DNA of 10,595 nucleotides from DATDRQ01 sp035291645 (GCA_035291645.1 DATDRQ010000113.1:1-10595), one strand, 5' to 3'. Positions 1 to 8,410 are shown, numbered from the stretch's first letter. The notes: generated from the sequence alone by a model not told the origin. Numbers and translations: made by a program.

Positions 1-157
1 CGACGTCACTGCCCGGGGTGGGCAGGCCATTCACCCAGGAGCCGAACCAGATCACGCGCTCGATTTCCGGATGTCGCTGGCGTAAACGGGCGACGTGATC
101 CGCAACCGCCTGATTGACCCGGTCACGATCGATCGATTTGATGACGACAGAACTCAA
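1..157 (-). CDS. Nucleotidyltransferase domain protein (MNT/Pol-beta type), 5' part only
   Basis: This is the N-terminal part of a gene reading leftwards and cut by the window edge. About 52 residues are visible. They end in a nucleotidyltransferase signature, IWFGSWVNGLPTPGSDV, which matches the family pattern G-S-(about 10 residues)-D-x-D. Only the first catalytic Asp is inside the window. Enzymes with this fold transfer a nucleotide to a protein, RNA or small molecule. Short stand-alone versions are often antitoxin-like partners of HEPN proteins, but the partner gene, if any, lies outside the window. I chose the TTG start at 157-155 because GGAGG lies 6 nt upstream of it on the minus strand. 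An in-frame ATG at 172-170 would add five residues (MRRRS) but has no visible Shine-Dalgarno. The family call is fairly safe; the substrate is unknown. Confidence 0.72.
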   Translation of the reverse strand, partial: MSSVVIKSIDRDRVNQAVADHVARLRQRHPEIERVIWFGSWVNGLPTPGSDV

Positions 158-351
158 GGATCGCCTCCGCATGCTGGATTGCGTTCCGGCTTTCATCTTC
201 CGTATAATAATCGGTTGGGGCGCCGGAACCAATCAGGAAAGCGATTGACCATGATTTGCCGAGCCTTGGGCTACAAGAATAGCAACCCTGGTATTATAGC
301 ATTGACGGAAAGGCCGGGCGCCGGAAACGAAGCTCGTGCTGGAGCAAGAAT
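158..351. other. Intergenic region between the nucleotidyltransferase and the IS element
   Basis: I see no convincing gene here. The only long open frame on the plus strand (95-385) runs antisense through the nucleotidyltransferase and has no recognisable protein features. Promoter-like words are present: TATAAT at 203-208 on the plus strand, 18 nt after TTGCGT at 179-184, and TATAAT on the minus strand at 298-293. The minus-strand word points towards the nucleotidyltransferase and could be its -10 box, although no good -35 box accompanies it. The region continues as a short IS leader up to the transposase start at 448. Confidence 0.5.
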
Positions 352-363
352 ATGGCTTTCTCA
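352..363 (+). repeat. Left terminal inverted repeat of the ISAs1-type element
   Basis: ATGGCTTTCTCA, a perfect inverted copy of 1651-1662. It lies 84 bp upstream of the transposase start. Confidence 0.65.
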
Positions 364-447
364 TGTTTCCTTGACAGATAGATAAAAAAGACCCTCTTCG
401 GTAAAATGGTTGCACTCAAACAGCCATCACATCGAGGAGGATCTGAT

Positions 448-1653
448 ATGGAGTATAGCACGCTTGAACGCTGGCAGGAAATCAGTGAGACGGGCGTCGT
501 GTTTGACGGCAATAGCCTGTATGCTCGTTTTCAGCACCTGGGCGACCCGCGCAAAGCGCATGGCAAACGGTACAGCCTGACGACCTTGCTGGTGATCATC
601 TTTTTGGCGAAATTGTGTGGAAAAGACACGCCCATGGAGATTGCCGATTGGGCCAAGAACCATGCTGAAGAGTTGGCTCGGCTGTTGAAACTCAAACGCA
701 CCTGGATGCCCCATCACAACACCATTCGACGGGTATTTCAGAACATTCTGGAGGAGACCGAGTTTGAACGCATGGCCCGAGAGTACAGCCAGCAAGAGCA
801 GGTGGGGGCAGGAGAGGTTCTGGCCATGGATGGCAAGGCGCTGCGGGGCACGCGGATTGCCGGGCAAGAAGGCAGTGACTACGTATTGAGCGTTTACAAT
901 GTAAGCCAACAACAGGTGGTGGCACAGGCCGCTGTAGACAGCAAGGAAAATGAGATTGTGGCTGCCCCCAGAGCCCTGCAAAAGGTTCCGCTGACCGGAA
1001 AGGTGGTTACCGGGGATGCTCTGCACACCCAACGGTCGATTTCTGAGCAGATTGTCGGGCAGGGTGGCCATTACCTGTGGCCGGTCAAAGAGAACCAACC
1101 GCGGCTCTACGAAGATATTGAGCGCTTGTTCGCCCCAGACAAACCTAAATCCGGTTTCGGAAAGATCACCACCGATTTCCTGAGCGCCCGCAAGGTCAAT
1201 CTCGGACATGGGCGCCTTGAAAAACGCACCATCCAAACCAGCGCCATGCTCAATGATTACGTCGACTGGCCTGGCATTGGACAGGTGTATCGCCTGGAAC
1301 GCAAGTTCGACTGGGTACGCCAGGGAAAGGTCTACAAAACAAGCTCTGAAATCGAGTATGGCATTACCAGCCTTTCCAGGGACCAGGCTTCTCCTGCGAA
1401 AGTGCTCCACATCAGGCGTCAGCATTGGCTGATCGAAACTGGTCTGCACTATCGACGCGATGTGACATTTCATGAAGATGCTACTCGCATGACGATCGGT
1501 GCTGCCGGACGAATCCTGGCGACGGTGCATAATCTGGTTTTGGGTTTGATCAAGCGAGCGGGCTACAATAATGCCGCTCAGGCCCGCCGCTACTATGAAG
1601 GTCATGTCGCCGAAGCCTTTGCCCTGTTGATTAGCGTGAATTCCCGTTCTTGA
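448..1653 (+). CDS. ISAs1-family DDE transposase
   Basis: This is a cut-and-paste transposase of about 401 residues with no frameshift. The start is ATG 448, preceded by GAGGAGG with about 7 nt of spacing. The open frame continues upstream to 406 without a ribosome-binding site. The N-terminal region (about 20-110) resembles the DDE_Tnp_1-associated domain of ISAs1 and H-repeat proteins, including the MPHHNTIRRVFQNI stretch. The catalytic core carries D128 in LAMDGKALRG, D190 in VVTGDALHTQ, and E330 in RRQHWLIETGLHYRRD. The HYLWPVKENQP segment near 208-218 is also typical of the family. All three DDE residues and the inverted repeats are present, so the element could still be active. The transposase reads in the same direction as efp, so readthrough into efp is possible. 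Confidence 0.93.
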   Translation: MEYSTLERWQEISETGVVFDGNSLYARFQHLGDPRKAHGKRYSLTTLLVIIFLAKLCGKDTPMEIADWAKNHAEELARLLKLKRTWMPHHNTIRRVFQNILEETEFERMAREYSQQEQVGAGEVLAMDGKALRGTRIAGQEGSDYVLSVYNVSQQQVVAQAAVDSKENEIVAAPRALQKVPLTGKVVTGDALHTQRSISEQIVGQGGHYLWPVKENQPRLYEDIERLFAPDKPKSGFGKITTDFLSARKVNLGHGRLEKRTIQTSAMLNDYVDWPGIGQVYRLERKFDWVRQGKVYKTSSEIEYGITSLSRDQASPAKVLHIRRQHWLIETGLHYRRDVTFHEDATRMTIGAAGRILATVHNLVLGLIKRAGYNNAAQARRYYEGHVAEAFALLISVNSRS

Positions 1654-1662
1654 GAAAGCCAT
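1651..1662 (-). repeat. Right terminal inverted repeat of the ISAs1-type element
   Basis: TGAGAAAGCCAT, the perfect inverted copy of 352-363. Its first three bases are the transposase stop codon. Confidence 0.65.
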
Positions 1663-1682
1663 GTTGCCACTCCGCCTGCCCC

Positions 1683-1711
1683 TTGCCAGCCCCCCCGCGC
1701 TGGGCTATAAT
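1683..1711 (+). promoter_or_regulatory. Sigma-70-type promoter of efp
   Basis: TTGCCA (1683-1688; one mismatch to TTGACA), exactly 17 nt of spacer, then a perfect TATAAT (1706-1711). Transcription would start near 1718, giving a leader of about 30 nt before the efp ATG. It lies outside the IS right end, so it is probably the native promoter and not one supplied by the IS. Confidence 0.75.
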
Positions 1712-1748
1712 CCTTTCCCGTATTACACATCCAAAAGAGGCATTCAAC

Positions 1749-2306
1749 ATGATCGACGTCAACGATTTAAGAAAAGGGGTGACCTTCGAGCTGGACGGGG
1801 CCTTATACAAGGTACTCGACTACGAACACCACAAGCCCGGGCGCGGCAAGGCCACCATCCGCGTCAAGGCCCGCAACCTGCGTACCAGCACCATCCTGGA
1901 TAAGTCCTTCATCTCGGGGGACCGTGTCCAGAATGTGCGCCTCGATTATCACAACGTCCAGTATTTATACAACGACGGGCAGCTTTACCATTTCATGGAC
2001 CTCGACACCTACGAACAGCCCGCCATCCCCGCCGAGGTGATCGGCGAGGCTTCCGGTTACATGAAGGAAGGCCTGGAAGTAAAATTGACTTTTTATCAAA
2101 ACGAGCCGCTCGATATTGACCTTCCGACCACAGTGGATCTGGCGGTGGTCAAAGCCCAGGTCGCCGTGCGCGGCGATACCGCCACCGGCGTCACCAAAAA
2201 GGTCACCACCGAGACCGGCCTCGAAGTCCAGGTGCCGAATTTCGTCGGGGAAGGGGATGCGATCCGGGTCGACACCCGCACAGGCAGCTATGTCACCCGC
2301 GTCTGA
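1749..2306 (+). CDS. efp: Translation elongation factor P
   Basis: EF-P binds between the P and E sites of ribosomes stalled on polyproline stretches and promotes peptide bond formation. The protein is 185 residues, the normal length, starting MIDVNDLRKG. The start is ATG 1749, with AGAGG 8 nt upstream; a longer in-frame extension to 1650 runs back into the IS end and is not used. All three beta-barrel domains are present: an N-terminal KOW-like domain (about 1-65), a middle OB domain (about 66-128) and a C-terminal OB domain ending DTRTGSYVTRV. The functional loop reads HHKPGRGKA. It aligns without gaps to the Bacillus EF-P loop, but residue 32 at the tip is Arg where Bacillus has the modified Lys. 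No modification gene (earP, epmA/B, ymfI) is in the window. The efp gene leads a probable operon with the next two genes. Confidence 0.97.
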   Translation: MIDVNDLRKGVTFELDGALYKVLDYEHHKPGRGKATIRVKARNLRTSTILDKSFISGDRVQNVRLDYHNVQYLYNDGQLYHFMDLDTYEQPAIPAEVIGEASGYMKEGLEVKLTFYQNEPLDIDLPTTVDLAVVKAQVAVRGDTATGVTKKVTTETGLEVQVPNFVGEGDAIRVDTRTGSYVTRV

Positions 2307-2314
2307 TTGACTTC

Positions 2315-2668
2315 ATGCGAACGCCAGCCGGCAAAGAGTGCGTTTATTTCTACGGTGATTACTACCGCGGCCGGGATTTCGAGGAATGCCGGCTGCTGGC
2401 CGCTTCCAATCCCCCTCAGAAATGGAAACGGGATCTGTGTTTTAATTGCCCGGTGCCTGACCTGCTCCTGGCTAACGCCTGTCCGCACCTGGTCCTGGAA
2501 GGTCGCGTGGAGCGGCCCTTTCCTTTTGCGAAACGGCGGGTCAGCGTGAAAGCTTCCTGCTCCAAGACGCAACGCGCCGTGGCGGAACCCGAGGTCGGCT
2601 GCGGCGAATGCCACCCGCTGCCATCTATCTTTGCTGGAGTGACCGGTGAGCCTGACAATTCTCCTTGA
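2315..2668 (+). CDS. Cys-rich conserved small protein, function unknown
   Basis: This is a 117-residue soluble protein that I cannot assign to a named family, although its pattern resembles short uncharacterised proteins I associate with Chloroflexota. It has eight cysteines: C9, C25, the pair C42-x2-C45 (LCFNC), C56 in ANACPH, C82, and C96-x2-C99 followed by His (CGECH). Such spacing suggests zinc or Fe-S binding. There is no signal peptide or membrane segment. The N-terminal part, ECVYFYGDYYRGRDFEEC, is rich in Tyr and charged residues. It starts 8 nt after the efp stop with no clear Shine-Dalgarno, so reinitiation from efp is likely, and its end overlaps the next start by 23 bp. This tight packing and the ordered Cys pattern argue for a real gene. 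The metal role is inference. Confidence 0.75.
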   Translation: MRTPAGKECVYFYGDYYRGRDFEECRLLAASNPPQKWKRDLCFNCPVPDLLLANACPHLVLEGRVERPFPFAKRRVSVKASCSKTQRAVAEPEVGCGECHPLPSIFAGVTGEPDNSP

Positions 2669-3890
2669 CCTGGACGATACCCTGCTCGGCAACAGCATGG
2701 ATACCTTTCTGCCCGCCTACATGCAGGCCCTGGGAGAGTATTTGGCGCCCTATGCCCCTCCGGAAAAGATGATCCCGGCGCTGCTGGCCGCCACCCAGGC
2801 GATGGTCGCAAACACCCGCCCGGACTGCACCCTGCTCGAGATCTTCAATGCCTCCTTTTTTTCGGCGTTAGGCCTCCAGCCGGAAGAGTTAGGTGATGTA
2901 ATCGATAATTTTTACCAGGAAGTCTTTCCAGACCTTAAAGACCTCACCCGGCAGCTTCCGCAGGCGGTCGATTTCGTCGAACAGGCTCTGGCGCGCGGCT
3001 ACCGCCTGGCGATCGCCACCAGCCCGCTCTTTTCACGCCAGGCCGTCCTGCAGCGCCTGGAATGGGCCGGCCTCTCCCCCGAAGCTTACCCTTTTAGCCT
3101 GATCGCCTCGGCGGAAGACTTCCACTTCGCCAAGCCCCACCCAGAATTCTACGCCGAGACCCTGGCGCGCCTGGGCTGGCCAGAGCAACCTGCCTTGATG
3201 GTCGGGGATGACCTGTACAACGACATCGAACCGGCCCGCCGCCTGGGTCTGCCGGCTTACTGGATCAACCCCCAGGGTGCGGCAGTACCAGTGGGACCCT
3301 ACACCCCCACCGCCGGCGGTTCCCTATCAGGCCTGCTCCCCTGGCTGGACTCGATCTACCCGGAGAGCCTTACCCCGGATTACGACCACCCGGAGGCCGT
3401 GCTGGCAATCCTGCGCAGCTCCCCGGCCGCCCTGCAGGCGATATTCGCCGGGTTGGCCTCCTATTCCTGGATCGACAAACCCCGCCCCGGCGAGTGGAAC
3501 CTGGCCGAGGTGGTCTGCCACCTGCGCGACGTGGACGGCGAAGTGCACCTGCCGCGCCTCTCCCGTGTGCTGGCAGAGGAGAACCCCTTCATCGCCGGGG
3601 TCGACAGCGATTCCTGGGCCGAGGAGCGGCTGTACTACTGCCAGAACGGCCCTCAGGCCCTGCACAGCTTCATGGCGAACCGCCTGGCGCTGCTGGACCT
3701 GCTGGAGAATACCAGCCCAGCCGATTGGGAGCGCCCGATCCGGCATGCCATCTTCGGCCCATCCCAGTTTAAGGAGCTGGTACGCATCATCGCCGGGCAC
3801 GACCGCTTGCACATCCGCCAGGTATCTGATACCCTGCAGGCCTCCTCGAGCTACATTTCGGCGGTGGCAGGAACGCCCAGCCTGGATTGA
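2646..3890 (+). CDS. HAD-superfamily hydrolase fused to a DinB-like domain
   Basis: A 414-residue two-domain protein. Residues 1-235 form a HAD phosphatase of subfamily I: motif I LLDLDDTLLG with nucleophile D8 and D10, an alpha-helical cap at about 15-100, motif II IATSP at 123-127, motif III Lys K163 in HFAKPHPEFY, and motif IV MVGDDLYNDIEPA with D188 and D189. Residues 245-400 look like a DinB/YfiT-type four-helix bundle: PRPGEWNLAEVVCHLRDVD supplies H292, and AGHDRLHIRQV supplies H385 and H389, a plausible metal-binding triad. The start is GTG 2646, with GGAG 6 nt upstream inside the preceding gene. The substrate of the phosphatase and the role of the DinB part are unknown; DinB relatives include thiol-dependent transferases and hydrolases. 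The fusion is continuous, with no sign of a frameshift. Confidence 0.9.
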   Translation: MSLTILLDLDDTLLGNSMDTFLPAYMQALGEYLAPYAPPEKMIPALLAATQAMVANTRPDCTLLEIFNASFFSALGLQPEELGDVIDNFYQEVFPDLKDLTRQLPQAVDFVEQALARGYRLAIATSPLFSRQAVLQRLEWAGLSPEAYPFSLIASAEDFHFAKPHPEFYAETLARLGWPEQPALMVGDDLYNDIEPARRLGLPAYWINPQGAAVPVGPYTPTAGGSLSGLLPWLDSIYPESLTPDYDHPEAVLAILRSSPAALQAIFAGLASYSWIDKPRPGEWNLAEVVCHLRDVDGEVHLPRLSRVLAEENPFIAGVDSDSWAEERLYYCQNGPQALHSFMANRLALLDLLENTSPADWERPIRHAIFGPSQFKELVRIIAGHDRLHIRQVSDTLQASSSYISAVAGTPSLD

Positions 3891-3922
3891 ATTCGACTAT
3901 CCGCCTCCGATTTGTTCACATG

Positions 3923-3934
3923 GTGTTATAACAC
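3923..3934. promoter_or_regulatory. 12-bp perfect palindrome upstream of fabF, possible operator
   Basis: GTGTTATAACAC is a perfect palindrome, followed at once by an overlapping second palindrome, ACACGTGT (3931-3938). It lies between a weak -35-like TTGTTC (3912-3917) and a weak -10-like TGTATC (3936-3941), 18 nt apart. A repressor for the fab genes could bind here. The promoter match is poor (3 of 6 bases in each box), so this is a candidate only. Confidence 0.35.
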
Positions 3935-4001
3935 GTGTATCTCTCGATTTTTGTTAAGCCGACCATGTCCAGGACCGCAACAACTCTAATTTCCACCCCT
4001 C

Positions 4002-4032
4002 GGCTGGTTTCCTTTCATAGGGCAGACCAGCC
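4002..4032 (+). promoter_or_regulatory. Leader hairpin just upstream of the fabF ribosome-binding site
   Basis: GGCTGGT (4002-4008) pairs perfectly with ACCAGCC (4026-4032) across a 17-nt loop. A short T-run, CAGTTTTCC, follows, and then AGGAGG at 4045-4050. It could be a weak attenuator or a structure that shapes fabF translation. I do not recognise a known riboswitch class. Confidence 0.35.
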
Positions 4033-4055
4033 CCAGTTTTCCCTAGGAGGGCAGC

Positions 4056-5306
4056 ATGGGTAAACGCATTGTCATCACCGGCCTCGGCTGCCTGAGCCCG
4101 GTCGGCAACGATGTTTCGGAAACCTGGACGAGCATCAAATCAGGCCGATCTGGTGGAGGCCGGATCACCTATTACGACCCCAGTCAATACGAGTGCCAGA
4201 TCGCCGCACAGGTAAAGGATTTCGATGGCGCCAGCCTCCTGGGGAACCGCGAGGCACGCCGCATGGACCGCTGCTCACAATACGCCCTGTTTGCAGCCAA
4301 GCAGGCTATCGCCGATTCGAACCTTGAGATCACGGATAGCAACCGGGACCGGATCGGGGTGATCGTCGGAACCGGTATCGGTGGAATGGGAACCTTATTC
4401 GAGCAATTTCAAGTGTTCTTCGAGCGAGGCCCTTCGCGCGTCAGCCCCTTCATGGTTCCCATGATGCTACCGGATACACCGGCGGGCATGATCGCCATCC
4501 ACTTCGGTCTGCGCGGTAATAATATGGCTGTGGTCACCGCCTGCGCCTCAGGGACCAACGCGATTGGGGAAGCCTGTGAAGTGATCCGGCGCGGCCATGC
4601 CGATGCCATCGTGGCAGGCGGGACGGAAGCCGCCATCATCCCGATCGCCATGGCCGGTCTGGCCAGCATGGGAGCCCTCTCCACCCGCAACGACGACCCC
4701 CAAGGCGCGTCCCGGCCCTTCGATCGCACCCGAGATGGATTCCTGATGGGAGAAGGCGCTTCTATTCTGGTACTGGAATCGCTGGAACACGCCCAACAGC
4801 GCGGCGCGCACATCCTGGGGGAATTGGTCGGCTATGGCTGCACCAATGACGCTTTTCATATTTCCGCGCCCGCTGAGAATGGCGCCGGAGCCGCGCTGTG
4901 CATGCGGCAGGCGTTGGAACGCGCCGGGCTGGATATCTACAGCATCGATTATATTAATGCCCATGGGACGAGCACCCCGCTCAACGACAAGAGTGAGACA
5001 GCGGCGATAAAGACCGTCTTCGGGGAACAGGCTTACAGTATCCCGGTGTCTTCCACCAAGTCCATGACCGGACACCTGCTCGGCGCAGCCGGCGCACTCG
5101 AAGCCGTCCTTTCGATTAAGGTAATCCAGGATGGCGTCATTCCACCCACGATCAATTACGAAAACCCGGATCCCGAGTGCGATCTGGATTACGTCCCCAA
5201 CGCGGCCCGCACTGCCCAGGTGAACACCGTCATGTCGAACTCCTTCGGTTTTGGCGGGCACAATGCAACGATTATCTTGAAACGATTTAACGAGAGTACC
5301 TCATGA
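4056..5306 (+). CDS. fabF: Beta-ketoacyl-ACP synthase II (FabF)
   Basis: FabF condenses acyl-ACP with malonyl-ACP in each elongation round of type II fatty acid synthesis in the cytoplasm. The 416 residues are the normal length. The start, ATG 4056, has an excellent AGGAGG 5 nt upstream. The thiolase-fold Cys-His-His triad is complete: C163 in VVTACASGTNAIG, H303 in NAHGTSTPLND and H340 in KSMTGHLLGAAGA, with the conserved K335 nearby. The glycine-rich C-terminal NSFGFGGHNAT is also present. This triad separates it from FabH, which has Cys-His-Asn. Its stop overlaps the fabH start (ATGA), so the two are translated together. FabB cannot be excluded by eye, but the length and motifs favour FabF. 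Confidence 0.96.
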   Translation: MGKRIVITGLGCLSPVGNDVSETWTSIKSGRSGGGRITYYDPSQYECQIAAQVKDFDGASLLGNREARRMDRCSQYALFAAKQAIADSNLEITDSNRDRIGVIVGTGIGGMGTLFEQFQVFFERGPSRVSPFMVPMMLPDTPAGMIAIHFGLRGNNMAVVTACASGTNAIGEACEVIRRGHADAIVAGGTEAAIIPIAMAGLASMGALSTRNDDPQGASRPFDRTRDGFLMGEGASILVLESLEHAQQRGAHILGELVGYGCTNDAFHISAPAENGAGAALCMRQALERAGLDIYSIDYINAHGTSTPLNDKSETAAIKTVFGEQAYSIPVSSTKSMTGHLLGAAGALEAVLSIKVIQDGVIPPTINYENPDPECDLDYVPNAARTAQVNTVMSNSFGFGGHNATIILKRFNESTS

Positions 5307-6418
5307 GCCCTCGCTACGCCCATATCACTGGGTGGGGGATGGCTGTACCAGACAAGATCATCACCAACGAAGATCTGGTCAAGATCGTAGATACAACCGA
5401 CGAATGGATCGTCTCGCGTACTGGTATTCGTGAACGCCGCATCGCCAGCGATCACCAGACCACGGCCTCACTGGCAACCGAGGCGGGCCTGCGCGCCTTG
5501 GAGATGGCCAACCTGGCTCCCGCCGACGTCGATCTGATCATCGTCTCCACCTCTTCCCCGGAGCACATCTTCCCTGCCACCGCTTGCCTGGTCCAGGACC
5601 GCATCGGCGCAGAAAAAGCCGGGGCTTTCGATCTATCCGCCGCCTGCACCGGTTTCGTGTACGCCCTCAACCTGGCGACCCAGTCTATTCGAACGGACAG
5701 CATCCAAAACGCCCTGGTGATCGGCGCCGAGACCCTCTCCCGGATGGTCAATTGGAAGGATCGCGACACTTGTATCTTGTTCGGCGATGGCGCCGGAGCT
5801 TTCGTCCTACAGGCCAGCGATGAACCGGGGGGCGTGCTGTCTGCCATCCTGCGCTCGGATGGATCCGGCGGCGATCTGCTCGCCGTTCCGGCCGGCGGCA
5901 GTCGCCACCCCACCACCCTCGAAAGCGTCCTGGATGGGCAGCATTACATTCAAATGAACGGGCGCGAAGTCTACCGCTTTGCCACCCGGGTGATGTCCCA
6001 GGCCACCCAGGAGGCGGTCGAAGCGGCCCAATTGAAGATGGATGATATCCACCTGGTCATCCCCCACCAGGCAAACCTGCGCATCATCGAAGCCGCCGCC
6101 CGCGGCCTGAATATCCCCATGGAGCGCGTCATGGTCAATCTGGAACGCTATGGCAACACCTCCACCGCTTCGATCCCCATCGCGACCTGCGAAGCCATCC
6201 AGCAGGGACGCCTGAATCCCGGCGACCGGGTGGTCTTCGTCGCCTTTGGCGCCGGATTGACCTGGGGCTCGCTGGCCGCGCAGTGGAGCGGCCCCTTCCC
6301 AAGCGTACGCAAGGTCCGCCCAAGACGCCTCCGCCGCCTGGCGCGCTTGCGCTCCCGCGCGAACCGTCTGCGCCGCCGCGTCGAAGGATTGTTCTGGGGG
6401 CGGGGAAAAACAATCTGA
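5303..6418 (+). CDS. fabH: Beta-ketoacyl-ACP synthase III (FabH) with an Arg-rich C-terminal tail
   Basis: FabH starts fatty acid synthesis by condensing an acyl-CoA primer with malonyl-ACP. The protein has 371 residues. The catalytic triad is present: C115 in DLSAACTGFVYAL, H255 in LVIPHQANLR, and N285 in RYGNTSTASIP. The conserved N-terminal TTDEWIVSRTGIRERRI and the glycine motif ILFGDGAGAF are also clear. The normal fold ends near WGSLAAQWSG (about 330). About 40 more residues follow, of which about 20 are Arg or Lys, ending in FWGRGKTI. Typical FabH proteins are about 310-335 residues, so this tail is an extension. The frame is continuous to TGA 6416-6418. It is coupled to fabF by a 4-bp overlap. 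Primer preference (acetyl or branched) cannot be read from the sequence by eye. Confidence 0.96.
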   Translation: MSPRYAHITGWGMAVPDKIITNEDLVKIVDTTDEWIVSRTGIRERRIASDHQTTASLATEAGLRALEMANLAPADVDLIIVSTSSPEHIFPATACLVQDRIGAEKAGAFDLSAACTGFVYALNLATQSIRTDSIQNALVIGAETLSRMVNWKDRDTCILFGDGAGAFVLQASDEPGGVLSAILRSDGSGGDLLAVPAGGSRHPTTLESVLDGQHYIQMNGREVYRFATRVMSQATQEAVEAAQLKMDDIHLVIPHQANLRIIEAAARGLNIPMERVMVNLERYGNTSTASIPIATCEAIQQGRLNPGDRVVFVAFGAGLTWGSLAAQWSGPFPSVRKVRPRRLRRLARLRSRANRLRRRVEGLFWGRGKTI

Positions 6419-6437
6419 CCGGCGACCGGTTTTTGTT
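6417..6437 (+). terminator. Weak candidate terminator after fabH
   Basis: A short hairpin, ACCGG-CGA-CCGGT (6418-6430), begins on the last base of the fabH stop codon and is followed by TTTTTGTT. The stem is only 5 bp, plus one possible G-T pair. Outer AACA/TGTT segments could add pairing. It fits the end of the fabF-fabH unit, since ftsH has its own promoter downstream, but it is short for an intrinsic terminator. Confidence 0.4.
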
Positions 6438-6464
6438 AGAAGCACGTTAAAGTTGCCCGCAGTA

Positions 6465-6478
6465 AGAAATCAATTTCT
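6465..6478. repeat. 14-bp inverted repeat upstream of the ftsH -10 box
   Basis: AGAAAT and ATTTCT are perfect inverted arms separated by CA. The centre is about 30 bp upstream of the -10 box at 6500, overlapping where a -35 element would sit. It may be a regulator-binding site for ftsH; this is inference from position only. Confidence 0.35.
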
Positions 6479-6496
6479 CCCTTCAAGTGCAGAGGT

Positions 6497-6505
6497 TGGT
6501 ATAAT
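6497..6505 (+). promoter_or_regulatory. Extended -10 promoter of ftsH
   Basis: TGGTATAAT is a perfect TATAAT (6500-6505) preceded by the extended -10 TGn element. There is no convincing -35 hexamer at 16-18 nt, which an extended -10 can tolerate. Transcription would start near 6512, about 36 nt before the GTG start of ftsH. Confidence 0.6.
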
Positions 6506-6547
6506 TTTAGGGATTGCTGCGGTGTGTGACCAATTTTGGAGGTATCT

Positions 6548-8410
<1,863 letters not shown>

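Larger units (their letters stand above)
352..1662 (+). mobile_element. ISAs1-family insertion sequence, apparently complete
   Basis: The element is about 1.31 kb, a usual size for ISAs1-family elements. A perfect 12-bp inverted repeat brackets the transposase: ATGGCTTTCTCA at 352-363 and its reverse complement TGAGAAAGCCAT at 1651-1662. Two further matching positions lie just outside each arm, so the true tips may be 2-3 bp further out. The right arm begins with the TGA stop of the transposase. I could not find matching 8-10-bp direct repeats outside the arms, so a target duplication is either degraded or absent. Base composition is visibly less GC-rich than in the neighbouring genes, as expected of an acquired element. 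The right end lies about 20 bp before the efp -35 box. Confidence 0.75.

Noticed and set aside
95..385. Small plus-strand open frame of 96 codons at the left
   Set aside because: It runs antisense through the nucleotidyltransferase start, into the left end of the IS, and has no recognisable features or ribosome-binding site.
371..407. TTGACA (371-376) and TAAAAT (402-407) as an IS promoter
   Set aside because: The spacing is 25 nt, too long for a sigma-70 promoter, and no better -10 box lies 15-19 nt downstream of TTGACA.
427..1662. Long minus-strand open frame (about 411 codons) opposite the transposase
   Set aside because: It mirrors the transposase almost end to end, shows no recognisable domain, and the plus-strand frame has the DDE motifs and a good ribosome-binding site.
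3208..3957. Plus-strand open frame of 249 codons within the HAD-DinB gene
   Set aside because: The product is a Thr/Arg/Trp/Pro-rich string with no motifs, while the overlapping frame carries clear HAD and DinB residues.
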